Positions 16,147 through 22,182 of a DNA stretch of 22,182 bases are shown piece after piece (position 1 is the stretch's first letter; each line of letters opens with the position of its first letter). Position numbers and translations under genes: made by a program. The stretch is from NCBI GenBank assembly GCA_021812735.1, contig JAKAMV010000050.1, positions 1 to 22,182 of the forward strand. Reading direction: 5' to 3'. The stretch is from Chloroflexota bacterium (GTDB lineage Bacteria; Chloroflexota; Limnocylindria; Limnocylindrales; CSP1-4). The notes under the pieces were generated by a model. That model searched no databases. It was given only the letters and a program-made list of their open reading frames with translations, and was not told where the DNA came from.

Positions 16147-16890
16147 TCAGCGGACCCGGCACGCCTCGACGAACGCCGCGAACAGGCGCTCGAACGCCCG
16201 GGGCGTGGACTCCGTCCGCTCGGGGTGGCACTGTACGGCCACTCGCCACGGACCGTCGGCCGGGCCCTCGAGCGCCTCCACGAGCGGGCCGGCCGGGCTG
16301 TCAGAGAACGCCGTGGCCGTGTAGCCGGGCGCGAGGTCGACGGCGCGCACGGCCTGGTGGTGATAGCTGTTGACGTGCAGCGCGCCACCCGACGCCGCGG
16401 GGTCCAGGATCCGTGCCGTGGTGGTGCCGGGCACCAGGCGGATCGGGTGCGTCAGGGCGGGTCCATGGCTCCACCCCGGCCCGGCATGACCGTCGACGTG
16501 CTGGAGGATCGAGCCGCCCGAGAACGCGTTCATCGCCTGCAGGCCGCGGCAGATCCCGAGCACCGGCACGCCCCGCGCCGAGGCCACCTCGAACGCGGCC
16601 GCCTCGAGTTCATCGCGCTCGGGCTCCACGCCGTGCGAGCCGTCGTTCGGCCGGCCATAGCGGCCGGGGTCGACGTCCGCTCCGCCCGTCAGCAGCAGCC
16701 CGTCCATCGAGGCGAACGCCGCCCCGCGCCCGGCGGCGGACGAGGTGGCGTCGAGCGGGATGGCGGTCGCGCCATGGCGGACCACGGAGTCCACGTACAG
16801 CGCCATCTTGCGCACGGCGAGGCTGGGGTCCGACTGGCCGGCCGCGACCGTCGTCGTGACCACGATCCTGGGGGGACGCGATGACGCCAT
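16147..16890 (-). CDS. Peptidase C26 family gamma-glutamyl hydrolase (PuuD-like)
   Basis: The 247-residue protein is a class-I glutamine-amidotransferase-like hydrolase. It has MDGLLLTGGADVDPGRYG (62-79), the nucleophile elbow VLGICRGLQAMN (Cys114), VNSYHHQAV and VAVQCHPERTES (His222, Glu224). Together these give the Cys-His-Glu triad. Relatives such as PuuD hydrolyse gamma-glutamyl-GABA or similar amides in polyamine and amino acid breakdown. Its convergent position beside an amino acid importer fits but does not prove such use. ATG 16890 is preferred over the in-frame ATG 16902 because TATGCT, a -10-like box, lies 7 nt upstream of 16890 and includes the earlier ATG. Confidence 0.87.
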   Translation of the reverse strand: MASSRPPRIVVTTTVAAGQSDPSLAVRKMALYVDSVVRHGATAIPLDATSSAAGRGAAFASMDGLLLTGGADVDPGRYGRPNDGSHGVEPERDELEAAAFEVASARGVPVLGICRGLQAMNAFSGGSILQHVDGHAGPGWSHGPALTHPIRLVPGTTTARILDPAASGGALHVNSYHHQAVRAVDLAPGYTATAFSDSPAGPLVEALEGPADGPWRVAVQCHPERTESTPRAFERLFAAFVEACRVR

Positions 16891-16897
16891 GGCGCGC

Positions 16898-16903
16898 AGC
16901 ATA
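16898..16903 (-). promoter_or_regulatory. Candidate -10 box for leaderless C26 hydrolase transcript
   Basis: TATGCT on the minus strand ends 7 nt before ATG 16890. No ribosome binding site is present, which supports leaderless initiation. Confidence 0.4.
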
Positions 16904-16982
16904 CCGGCGTCGTCCGAGACCGGCCTGCGCAGCGCGCCCCGCGCGCCGCCCGGCTTCGGCAGCACCGGGCTGGCGCCGTGCC

Positions 16983-17504
16983 TCAGCCTCCGCCGCCGTC
17001 GCTCGGGACCGCCGAGGGCGCCGCCGACGGCGGCTCGGTCGGCGGTCCCAGGTACTCGGTGGGGGCCGGGGTCACCAGCAGGCCGGAGTCGATGGCCTCC
17101 GGCGGCGGCGAGTAGAGCCCGCCGGGCAGCACCTTGAGCACCCAGCCGATCTGCAGCTTGTTGGGCGCGTAGCGCGGGGATTCGGGATCGAGGCTCGGGT
17201 GCGTGTCGCGGTTCCAGTACGCGATGGATCGCGGTGTCGTGCGGAAGGCGCGGGCGATCGTGGTCAGGTTGTCGCCCGCCTTGACCGTGTACGCCGCGAA
17301 CGTCGGCGCCGGGGTCGGGGTGGGCGGGCCGGGCGTGGTCGCGGGCACGGGGACGGGCGAGGGGGCGGGGGAGGGGGAGGGGGCCGGGCCGAGCGTGCCG
17401 GTCGGCCGCGCGGCCATCTGGAGGCACCCGCCGAGTGGGGCCGCCAGGACGGTGAGCGCGAGCGCGGCCACGAGGCGATGGCGGATGGAGCGTCGAGCGG
17501 GCAT
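16983..17504 (-). CDS. LysM-domain lipoprotein
   Basis: A basic start and hydrophobic stretch end in the lipobox LGGC (Cys27). A Pro/Thr/Ser/Ala-rich linker (29-68) leads to one LysM domain of about 50 residues (YTVKAGDNLTTIARAFRTTP, YAPNKLQIGWVLKVLP). A second Pro/Ser-rich tail ends in Gly repeats. LysM domains bind N-acetylglucosamine in peptidoglycan; with the lipid anchor it would tether the membrane to the wall. No catalytic domain is present. GGAG nine nt before ATG 17504 is a reasonable ribosome binding site. Confidence 0.85.
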   Translation of the reverse strand: MPARRSIRHRLVAALALTVLAAPLGGCLQMAARPTGTLGPAPSPSPAPSPVPVPATTPGPPTPTPAPTFAAYTVKAGDNLTTIARAFRTTPRSIAYWNRDTHPSLDPESPRYAPNKLQIGWVLKVLPGGLYSPPPEAIDSGLLVTPAPTEYLGPPTEPPSAAPSAVPSDGGGG

Positions 17505-17599
17505 GCAGCGGTCTCCGACTGGCTGGCCCGAGTCTGACGCGGACGGGCGTGAGACGGTGACGTGGAGCTCGGCCGCGGCCCGGCCGGGGTGGCAGGGCC

Positions 17600-20491
17600 C
17601 TATTCGATCATCGTGGGCTGGTCAACGGGCGTCGGCTCGGACAGCGTGTAGCCCTCGGCCAGTGCAAGGCCCTCTCGCGCCGTGCACACGCGGTCGCCGC
17701 CCCGCAGCTTGGCCTCCCGGCAGGCTCGGTCGGCCGCCAGGAGCACGTCGTCGGCATCGGTCCCGTCCACCGGGGATGCCGAGGTCCCGATCGAGGCAGA
17801 GACCTTGAGCCCGAGCCCGGTCCACCGGGTGGCTGCCCCGCCCACGGCCCGGATGGCCGTCTGGATGCGTCCAGCCGCCTGCGAGATGCCCGCGGGGTCG
17901 CTGTGGGGGAGCAGCACCGTGAACTCGTCGCCGCCGTAGCGGAACACCGAGTCCGTCTCGCGGGCGGCGCTGCCGATCGCCGACGCGATCTCGCGCAGCG
18001 CCCGGTCGCCGTCCTGGTGGAGTTCCGGGGTCTCGTTGAAGGCGCTGAACTCGTCGAGGTCGATCATCACGAGGCCGAACGGCTCGGCGGCCTTGACGCT
18101 GCGCTCCAGCTGCTGCGTGAACGCAAGGTGGTTCAGCAGCCCTGTGAGGCCGTCGGTCGCGGCGCGCACCTCCGCCGCCTGGAACACCTCCGCGTTGCGC
18201 AGGGCGATGGACACCTGGGCGGCGAACAGCTTGACGAGATCGAACTCCTCCGGGGTGAACGGGCGGTTGCGGCCGAGCCGCTCGAGCGTGAGCACGCCTG
18301 CCGCCGACTGGGGCCCGAGCAGCGGCACGACGATGAGGCTGCCCTCGACCATCCCCTTCCGGAACTTGTTGACCCGCGGGTCGGCCAGCTCGTCCTCGAT
18401 CAGCACCGGCTCGTTGCGCTCCACCACCCAGGTTGCGATGCCCCGCTCGCCCGGGGCCCACGGTTGCATGTACCGGTTCTCGTGGACGCCGCGGGCGGTG
18501 AGCGGCTGGAGCAGGCCGCTCTGCCGGTCCACGACCTCGATCGCCATGTTGTCGCAGGCGATCAGCGCGCCCAGCCGGCCGATGATCTGGTCCAGCACGG
18601 CGCCCGCGTCGAGCGTGGTCAGGATGGCCTCGGTGGTGCCGAGGAGCTCGCGCTGGGCGCGGAGCTGGCGCTCGAGCGCCTCGGCCTGCTCGCGCAGGCG
18701 CTCGGTGGCGTCGGCGTTGGCCATCGCCTGGGCGGCGAAGGACGCGTAGATGACGAGCAGCCGAAGGTCGTCCTCGGTGAAGTGGCGGAGCGCACCGTGC
18801 GCGAGCACCACCACGCCCAGGCACGTCCCCTCGTGGACCATCGGGGCGAGCAGCATCGATTCGTCGGCGTCGGCCCTGGTGCCCGGAACGGTGATCGCGC
18901 GCGGGTCGCTGGCGCTGTCGTCCACCAGCTGCGGCACACGGAAGCGAGCAACCCATCCGGTGATGCCCTCGCCGACTTGGACGGTGAGGTCGTCCACCTT
19001 CTCGTCGGTGTAGTCGGCGGAGAGCCCCAGCCACGCCACCGGGACGAGGGTGGTGCCCCGGACGCGGTAGACGCGGACGTTGTCGTACTCGATCAGCTGG
19101 CGGAGCTCGGTGGCGATGGCGTGGCCGATCTCCTGCTGGGTGGTCAGACCGCTGAGGCGCGCCCCGAGGCGCTGGATCGCCTGGAGCTGGGCTGCCCAGG
19201 CGGCCATGCGCCCGAACGTCCGCGCCGACCGGATCGCGATGGCGGCGTCGCCAGCTAGGGCCTCCACCGCGTCGAGGTCCAATTCGCGCCAGTAGAGTCC
19301 GCGGTCGTGGCCCAGGTAGATCGAGCCTTGCAGATCGTGGCCGTCGAGGAGCGGTGCCATGAGGAGCGTGTCGACGCCCTCCTGGATGGCCGCCGCCCGC
19401 ATCGGGCTGAAGGACCGGGCTGCATCGCCGCCGAGCAGGTGGACCGGCCTCCGCGGCGGGACGTCGCGCTGGCCGATGCGATCCCGCTCGATCTCGCGGG
19501 CGAAGTCCAGGAACGCCGGCGAGAAGCCGATGTTGCCGGGAACCGACACGCGCCCCTCGCCGTCGCGGAGCGCCACGGCCACGCGATCGGCGCCGAACAG
19601 CACGCGGGCGTGGTCGCACAGGTCGCGGACGACATCGCCCACGTCGAGGCGCGAGGCGAGATCCGTGGCCACGCGACGCAACGCCTCGGAGCGGCGGAGA
19701 CGGCCGGCGGCCTGCTCGGCGGCTGCCGCGCCGCGGATGATCACCCCGAGGGTGCGGGCGATCGCGGTGGCGAGGCGTCGGCCGTCATCGGGGCCCAGCT
19801 GGACCGCGCCCGCCAGCACCAGCACGCCCCACGGGGCCTCGCCGCCGGGGATCCGGACCACGAGCTCATCGGTGCCCAGGCCCAGCACCGGGACTGGGCC
19901 GAGTGCGCCGGGCCGAGCGTGGAGGGGCTCGGGCGAATCCAGCGCGAGCATCATGACGTTCTGATCTGACGGCACGGCGCGGACCGCGAGACCGGGCCCG
20001 GGTTCGGCCGCCGTGGCCCGCGGGACGAGGCCGCCCGGGCGGCGCTCCCAGATGCCCACCAGGGCGGCCCCGGTGGTGGCGCGCACGCGGCGGCACGCCT
20101 CGTCGAGGGCGGGGTCAAGGCCGCTGGGGAAGGACGCCACCTCGGCGAGGTCGGCCAAGAGGTCCACGCCGGCCGCGGTTTCGGACAGCGTGGAGGGCGA
20201 CGGCACGACATGGCGGGGGCCGTGCGGTGCGAGCGGCGCCGCTTCGCCCGGCGCGGTCGCGGCGTCGGACGCCGCCGACGCCAGGAAGCGCTGGAGGTCG
20301 GTGAGGCGGTAGCGCCGATCGCCGCGCTCGTTGATGCGGTAGCAGCGCAGGCGTCCCGCGTCGCTCCACGCCCGGATCGTGTTCGGGTGCACGCCCAGCA
20401 CGCGCGCCGCCTTGGTGACGGTCAGGGTCGCGTCGCCCGGTCGTGCGGGCTTCGTGGCCGCGGTCGGAGGCGTGTGGGATTTGGGAAGCAT
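17600..20491 (-). CDS. MerR-like HTH, four GAF-type domains and GGDEF diguanylate cyclase fusion
   Basis: The 963-residue protein starts with a MerR/excisionase-type DNA-binding domain (22-71: LTVTKAARVLGVHPNTIRAW, RYRLTDLQRFLAS). Four GAF-like sensor modules follow, at about 108-255, 268-425, 437-595 and 618-775. The second to fourth are clear and the first is divergent. They are separated by amphipathic linkers, with a coiled coil at 594-620. The C-terminal GGDEF domain begins ATDGLTGLLN (778-787), with metal Asp in MIDLDEF (D811) and active site RYGGDEF (851-857). RETD (844-847), exactly five residues before GGDEF, is an intact inhibitory I-site. The protein should make c-di-GMP from GTP in response to GAF ligands and may bind DNA. 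No membrane segment is present. Linkage of a DNA-binding domain to a cyclase is unusual. Confidence 0.9.
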   Translation of the reverse strand: MLPKSHTPPTAATKPARPGDATLTVTKAARVLGVHPNTIRAWSDAGRLRCYRINERGDRRYRLTDLQRFLASAASDAATAPGEAAPLAPHGPRHVVPSPSTLSETAAGVDLLADLAEVASFPSGLDPALDEACRRVRATTGAALVGIWERRPGGLVPRATAAEPGPGLAVRAVPSDQNVMMLALDSPEPLHARPGALGPVPVLGLGTDELVVRIPGGEAPWGVLVLAGAVQLGPDDGRRLATAIARTLGVIIRGAAAAEQAAGRLRRSEALRRVATDLASRLDVGDVVRDLCDHARVLFGADRVAVALRDGEGRVSVPGNIGFSPAFLDFAREIERDRIGQRDVPPRRPVHLLGGDAARSFSPMRAAAIQEGVDTLLMAPLLDGHDLQGSIYLGHDRGLYWRELDLDAVEALAGDAAIAIRSARTFGRMAAWAAQLQAIQRLGARLSGLTTQQEIGHAIATELRQLIEYDNVRVYRVRGTTLVPVAWLGLSADYTDEKVDDLTVQVGEGITGWVARFRVPQLVDDSASDPRAITVPGTRADADESMLLAPMVHEGTCLGVVVLAHGALRHFTEDDLRLLVIYASFAAQAMANADATERLREQAEALERQLRAQRELLGTTEAILTTLDAGAVLDQIIGRLGALIACDNMAIEVVDRQSGLLQPLTARGVHENRYMQPWAPGERGIATWVVERNEPVLIEDELADPRVNKFRKGMVEGSLIVVPLLGPQSAAGVLTLERLGRNRPFTPEEFDLVKLFAAQVSIALRNAEVFQAAEVRAATDGLTGLLNHLAFTQQLERSVKAAEPFGLVMIDLDEFSAFNETPELHQDGDRALREIASAIGSAARETDSVFRYGGDEFTVLLPHSDPAGISQAAGRIQTAIRAVGGAATRWTGLGLKVSASIGTSASPVDGTDADDVLLAADRACREAKLRGGDRVCTAREGLALAEGYTLSEPTPVDQPTMIE

Positions 20492-20520
20492 GATCCGGGC
20501 AGAGGGTCCACGACTTCACA

Positions 20521-20528
20521 GCAATTGC
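20521..20528. promoter_or_regulatory. 8-bp palindrome upstream of the HTH-GAF-GGDEF gene
   Basis: GCAATTGC, a perfect palindrome inside a locally A/T-rich patch, lies 30 nt upstream of ATG 20491. It is a possible operator for the encoded HTH domain. This is inference from position only. Confidence 0.25.
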
Positions 20529-20572
20529 CAATAGGACGTTCCTCCCATCCATCCAGGGTGTCCCCGAGGCGG

Positions 20573-20624
20573 GCCGGGAGCGAAGGACGGGCCTGGCCGC
20601 CCGCAGTGCAATCGCCCTCCCGGC
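20573..20624 (-). terminator. Nested hairpin downstream of the two-gene membrane operon
   Basis: GCCGGGAG (20573-20580) and CTCCCGGC (20617-20624) form an outer 8-bp stem. An inner stem CGGGC/GCCCG lies at 20588-20603. It starts 12 nt after the stop at 20636 in minus-strand direction, so it is a likely terminator for the operon. No U-tract. Confidence 0.45.
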
Positions 20625-20635
20625 TGGACGGCGCG

Positions 20636-20911
20636 TCAGCCTCGCCGGTCGAGGTCGGCCCGGCCGCCCGTGGCGCGCACCCACCCGAGTGTCGCGACGA
20701 CCGCGATCACGGCGATCAGGGCGACCGCAACCACGGCGAACGCCGGGTCGCCTGCGAAGCCGGCGGTCTGGCCGGCGCGCGGATCGCCGATCGTGACCTG
20801 CGAGGGGGCGGGCGAGGCTGCGGCGGCGAGGCCCGTCGCGGCGAGCCACACCACGGTGCCGGCGACCGCCGCCGCCGCGCGCCGCAATCCACGGCCCGGG
20901 ACACGGGTCAC
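20636..20911 (-). CDS. Small single-pass exported membrane protein (91 aa)
   Basis: The protein has a signal-like N-terminus (RRAAAAVAGTVVWLAATGLA ending AAASPAP, residues 10-36), a short polar part (QVTIGDPRAGQTAGFAGDP) and a membrane helix (AFAVVAVALIAVIAVVATLG, 57-76) with a positively charged tail. It is therefore a short outer-facing segment held by one helix. GTG 20909-20911 overlaps the TGA of the preceding gene (GTGA), so translation is coupled and the two proteins probably work together. Function unknown. Confidence 0.65.
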   Translation of the reverse strand: MTRVPGRGLRRAAAAVAGTVVWLAATGLAAAASPAPSQVTIGDPRAGQTAGFAGDPAFAVVAVALIAVIAVVATLGWVRATGGRADLDRRG

Positions 20912-21621
20912 GCCACGGCCCCGGCGATGGCCCACCCGAGGCCGACGGCGGCCGCCACGAGCCCGCCGGCCATCATCAGGGCGCCGGCGCGGGTGGAGGT
21001 GCGGTGGTCCGCCGCCAGCAGGCGCATCGCCTCGCCGGGCTCGAGCGTGGTCAGGATCAGCGGTCGGCCGAGGCCCGCGCGGAGGATGGGCTGGCCATCT
21101 GGCCCGAGCGTGGGCACCCCCAGCGCGAGCGCATGGTCGACGGTGCTCACCAGCTCGACGCGGAGGCGAGCCGGCGTGTTCGGCGGGGTGCCCTCGGGCA
21201 GGTGGTCGGGGATCTCGCCGGCCGTCCCCTCCGACTGCCGCAGGACCACGATCAGCCCCTCGTCGAGCGCCTCGCCGTCGACGGCGATGGACGCCAGCCC
21301 GCCGGCGAGCCCGAACGGCACCACCTCGCGGTGGTCGCTCACGGTGCGCCACCTCGAGCCGCGGTGGAGCTCGAGGCGCGACCGGCGCAGCACGAGCGGG
21401 CGATCGTGCTCGTCGAGGAACTCCTGGTCGCTGTCGAGGCGGCCGCCCACTCCGACATAGTGCGGAGAGCCTCCGGCGAGGCGCACCGCCTCGTCCACGG
21501 GCACCACGCGGGTGGCCGCCAGGATGCGGCCGACTCGAGCCCGGGGACCCAGGCGCTGCACGAGCAGCCAGCCCGCGACAAGCGCCACAAGGCCGGCAGC
21601 GAGCAGGAGGCTGGGGGTCAC
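20908..21621 (-). CDS. Membrane protein resembling GIDE/BAM-type (MULAN-like) domain
   Basis: A 237-residue protein has one helix at each end (LLLAAGLVALVAGWLLVQRL, 5-24; GALMMAGGLVAAAVGLGWAI, 213-232) and a soluble middle domain between them. The middle shows V-D-E-A-VRLAGGSPHYVGVGGRLD, then LVLRRSRLELHRGSRWRTVS, a central VVPFGLAG, LPEGTPPNT and a late RPLILTTLEPGEAMRLLA. This order (G-x-V entry, R-x-x-x-E plus W, VPF, PEG, then PLILT before the second helix) resembles the BAM/GIDE domain of mitochondrial MULAN and its prokaryotic relatives, without the RING finger. The match is from memory of the pattern and needs a profile search. GTG 21621 has a -10-like TATCAT 6 nt upstream. Confidence 0.6.
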   Translation of the reverse strand: MTPSLLLAAGLVALVAGWLLVQRLGPRARVGRILAATRVVPVDEAVRLAGGSPHYVGVGGRLDSDQEFLDEHDRPLVLRRSRLELHRGSRWRTVSDHREVVPFGLAGGLASIAVDGEALDEGLIVVLRQSEGTAGEIPDHLPEGTPPNTPARLRVELVSTVDHALALGVPTLGPDGQPILRAGLGRPLILTTLEPGEAMRLLAADHRTSTRAGALMMAGGLVAAAVGLGWAIAGAVA

Positions 21622-21627
21622 GGCCCG

Positions 21628-21633
21628 ATGATA
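21628..21633 (-). promoter_or_regulatory. Candidate -10 box for leaderless GIDE-like operon
   Basis: TATCAT on the minus strand ends 6 nt before GTG 21621; context GCTATCATCGG resembles that at 13075-13080. No ribosome binding site is seen. Confidence 0.45.
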
Positions 21634-21799
21634 GCGGGGTGGAGCGCCTGACCCGATCCGGGCAGCGGTGGAGGGGAATCAGCAGCCCAGAGGAACCTAC
21701 TCGACGCGTGGGCGTTGATGTCATCGCCGCCGTTAGCATCGCTCGGCCCCTCCGGGCTGGAATCCACCCTACGGCTCGAATGGCATCGGGTCAATCCGC

Positions 21800-21860
21800 T
21801 TTTCCACCCAGTCGCGGAAAGGACCCCCTGGGACGGCCACTTGTCCACAGGCCGTCCACA
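21800..21860. other. Cluster of DnaA-box-like 9-mers in intergenic DNA
   Basis: The gap 21622-21887 has no gene. It contains TTTTCCACC (21800), TTGTCCACA (21841) and CCGTCCACA (21852). The second equals the DnaA box common in high-GC bacteria; the others are near matches. They could bind DnaA outside the origin, or occur by chance. Confidence 0.25.
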
Positions 21861-21887
21861 GCCGCTCGTCACCGCCAGCGGCCGGCC

Positions 21888-22182
21888 TCACCCGGCGCCG
21901 CGCCCGGTGAGCGGGTCCACCGCCCGGGCCTGGCCCCCGAAGCTCGTGAGCACCAGCTGCCCGCCCACCAGCCCGGCACCTGCCACGACGTCGCTGTGCG
22001 CGACCCGCCAGGCCACCTCGCCCGACGGCTGGAGGGCGAACGTCTCGATCTCCGCCTGGAGGATGGCGTGCGGCAGGCGCGGCGAGCCCAGCAGGGCCAC
22101 GATCGGCGACGCCGAGCGGTGGCTCCAGCGCAGCTCGCCGGTCCGGGCCCCGAGCGCGTAGCAGTGGAAGCCGTAGGCGACC
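21888..22182 (-). CDS. PQQ-like beta-propeller repeat protein, C-terminal part (runs off window)
   Basis: The frame is open from the window edge at 22182 to the stop at 21888, about 97 residues. It reads YALGARTGELRWSHRSASP, then ALQPSGEVAWRVAHSDVVAG and GGQLVLTSFGGQARAVDPLT. The recurring pattern of A-L/V-D-x-x-T/S-G-E-x-x-W followed by a short beta segment is typical of PQQ-type propeller blades. In cell-surface proteins of this kind the propeller is a scaffold or binding surface. The 5' end is outside the window, so size and localisation are unknown. An internal ATG at 22100 is unlikely to be the start because coding-like sequence continues before it. Confidence 0.6.
   Translation of the reverse strand, partial: VAYGFHCYALGARTGELRWSHRSASPIVALLGSPRLPHAILQAEIETFALQPSGEVAWRVAHSDVVAGAGLVGGQLVLTSFGGQARAVDPLTGRGAG

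Noticed and set aside
17903..19258. 451-residue plus-strand ORF
   Set aside because: Antisense to the GAF-GGDEF gene, whose domains are unambiguous.

Overview
This is high-GC bacterial DNA (visibly about 70% G+C). Several starts have a TANNNT-like -10 box only 6-7 nt upstream, which suggests leaderless transcription. There are secreted lipoproteins with Thr/Pro/Ser/Ala-rich linkers, a WYL regulator, and a multi-GAF diguanylate cyclase with an N-terminal MerR-like DNA-binding domain. Together these suggest a Chloroflexota (Limnocylindria-like) or other deep-branching Gram-positive-related lineage. That assignment is inference from gene style; no rRNA or marker gene is present.

The window has two halves with very different texture, divided by a tRNA-Arg(UCG) gene on the minus strand (6853-6926). 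Left of it (1-6852) is a loosely packed, decayed accessory region. It holds a 5'-truncated zinc-type alcohol dehydrogenase, a fragment of a small membrane protein, a frameshifted helix-turn-helix gene, a small zinc-ribbon protein, an AbiEii-like nucleotidyltransferase with a small partner, an IS1595-family transposase, a secreted beta-helix protein, two degenerate ORFs and the C-terminal end of a large serine recombinase. The recombinase reading frame runs directly into the 3' end of the tRNA gene. This is the arrangement expected of an integrative element or genomic island inserted at that tRNA, so the left half is best read as the recombinase-proximal end of an old island whose other end lies outside the window.

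Right of the tRNA the genes are dense and intact. An M23 peptidase (+) faces a four-gene minus-strand cluster (13067 to 8503): a membrane protein with an LppX-like outer domain, a WYL regulator, a CAP-domain secreted protein and an HD phosphohydrolase. The 450-bp gap between the converging M23 and HD genes is full of short tandem repeats, including four perfect 35-bp copies. A polar amino acid ABC transporter follows on the plus strand (binding lipoprotein, permease, ATPase). It converges with a class-I glutamine-amidotransferase-like C26 hydrolase that could act on gamma-glutamyl compounds.

The remaining genes are on the minus strand: a LysM lipoprotein, the 963-residue HTH-4xGAF-GGDEF protein, a two-gene membrane operon whose larger member resembles the GIDE/BAM domain, and the 3' end of a probable PQQ-like beta-propeller gene that runs off the window. 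The most unusual single protein is the HTH-GAF-GGDEF fusion. The most informative structural feature is the recombinase/tRNA junction.
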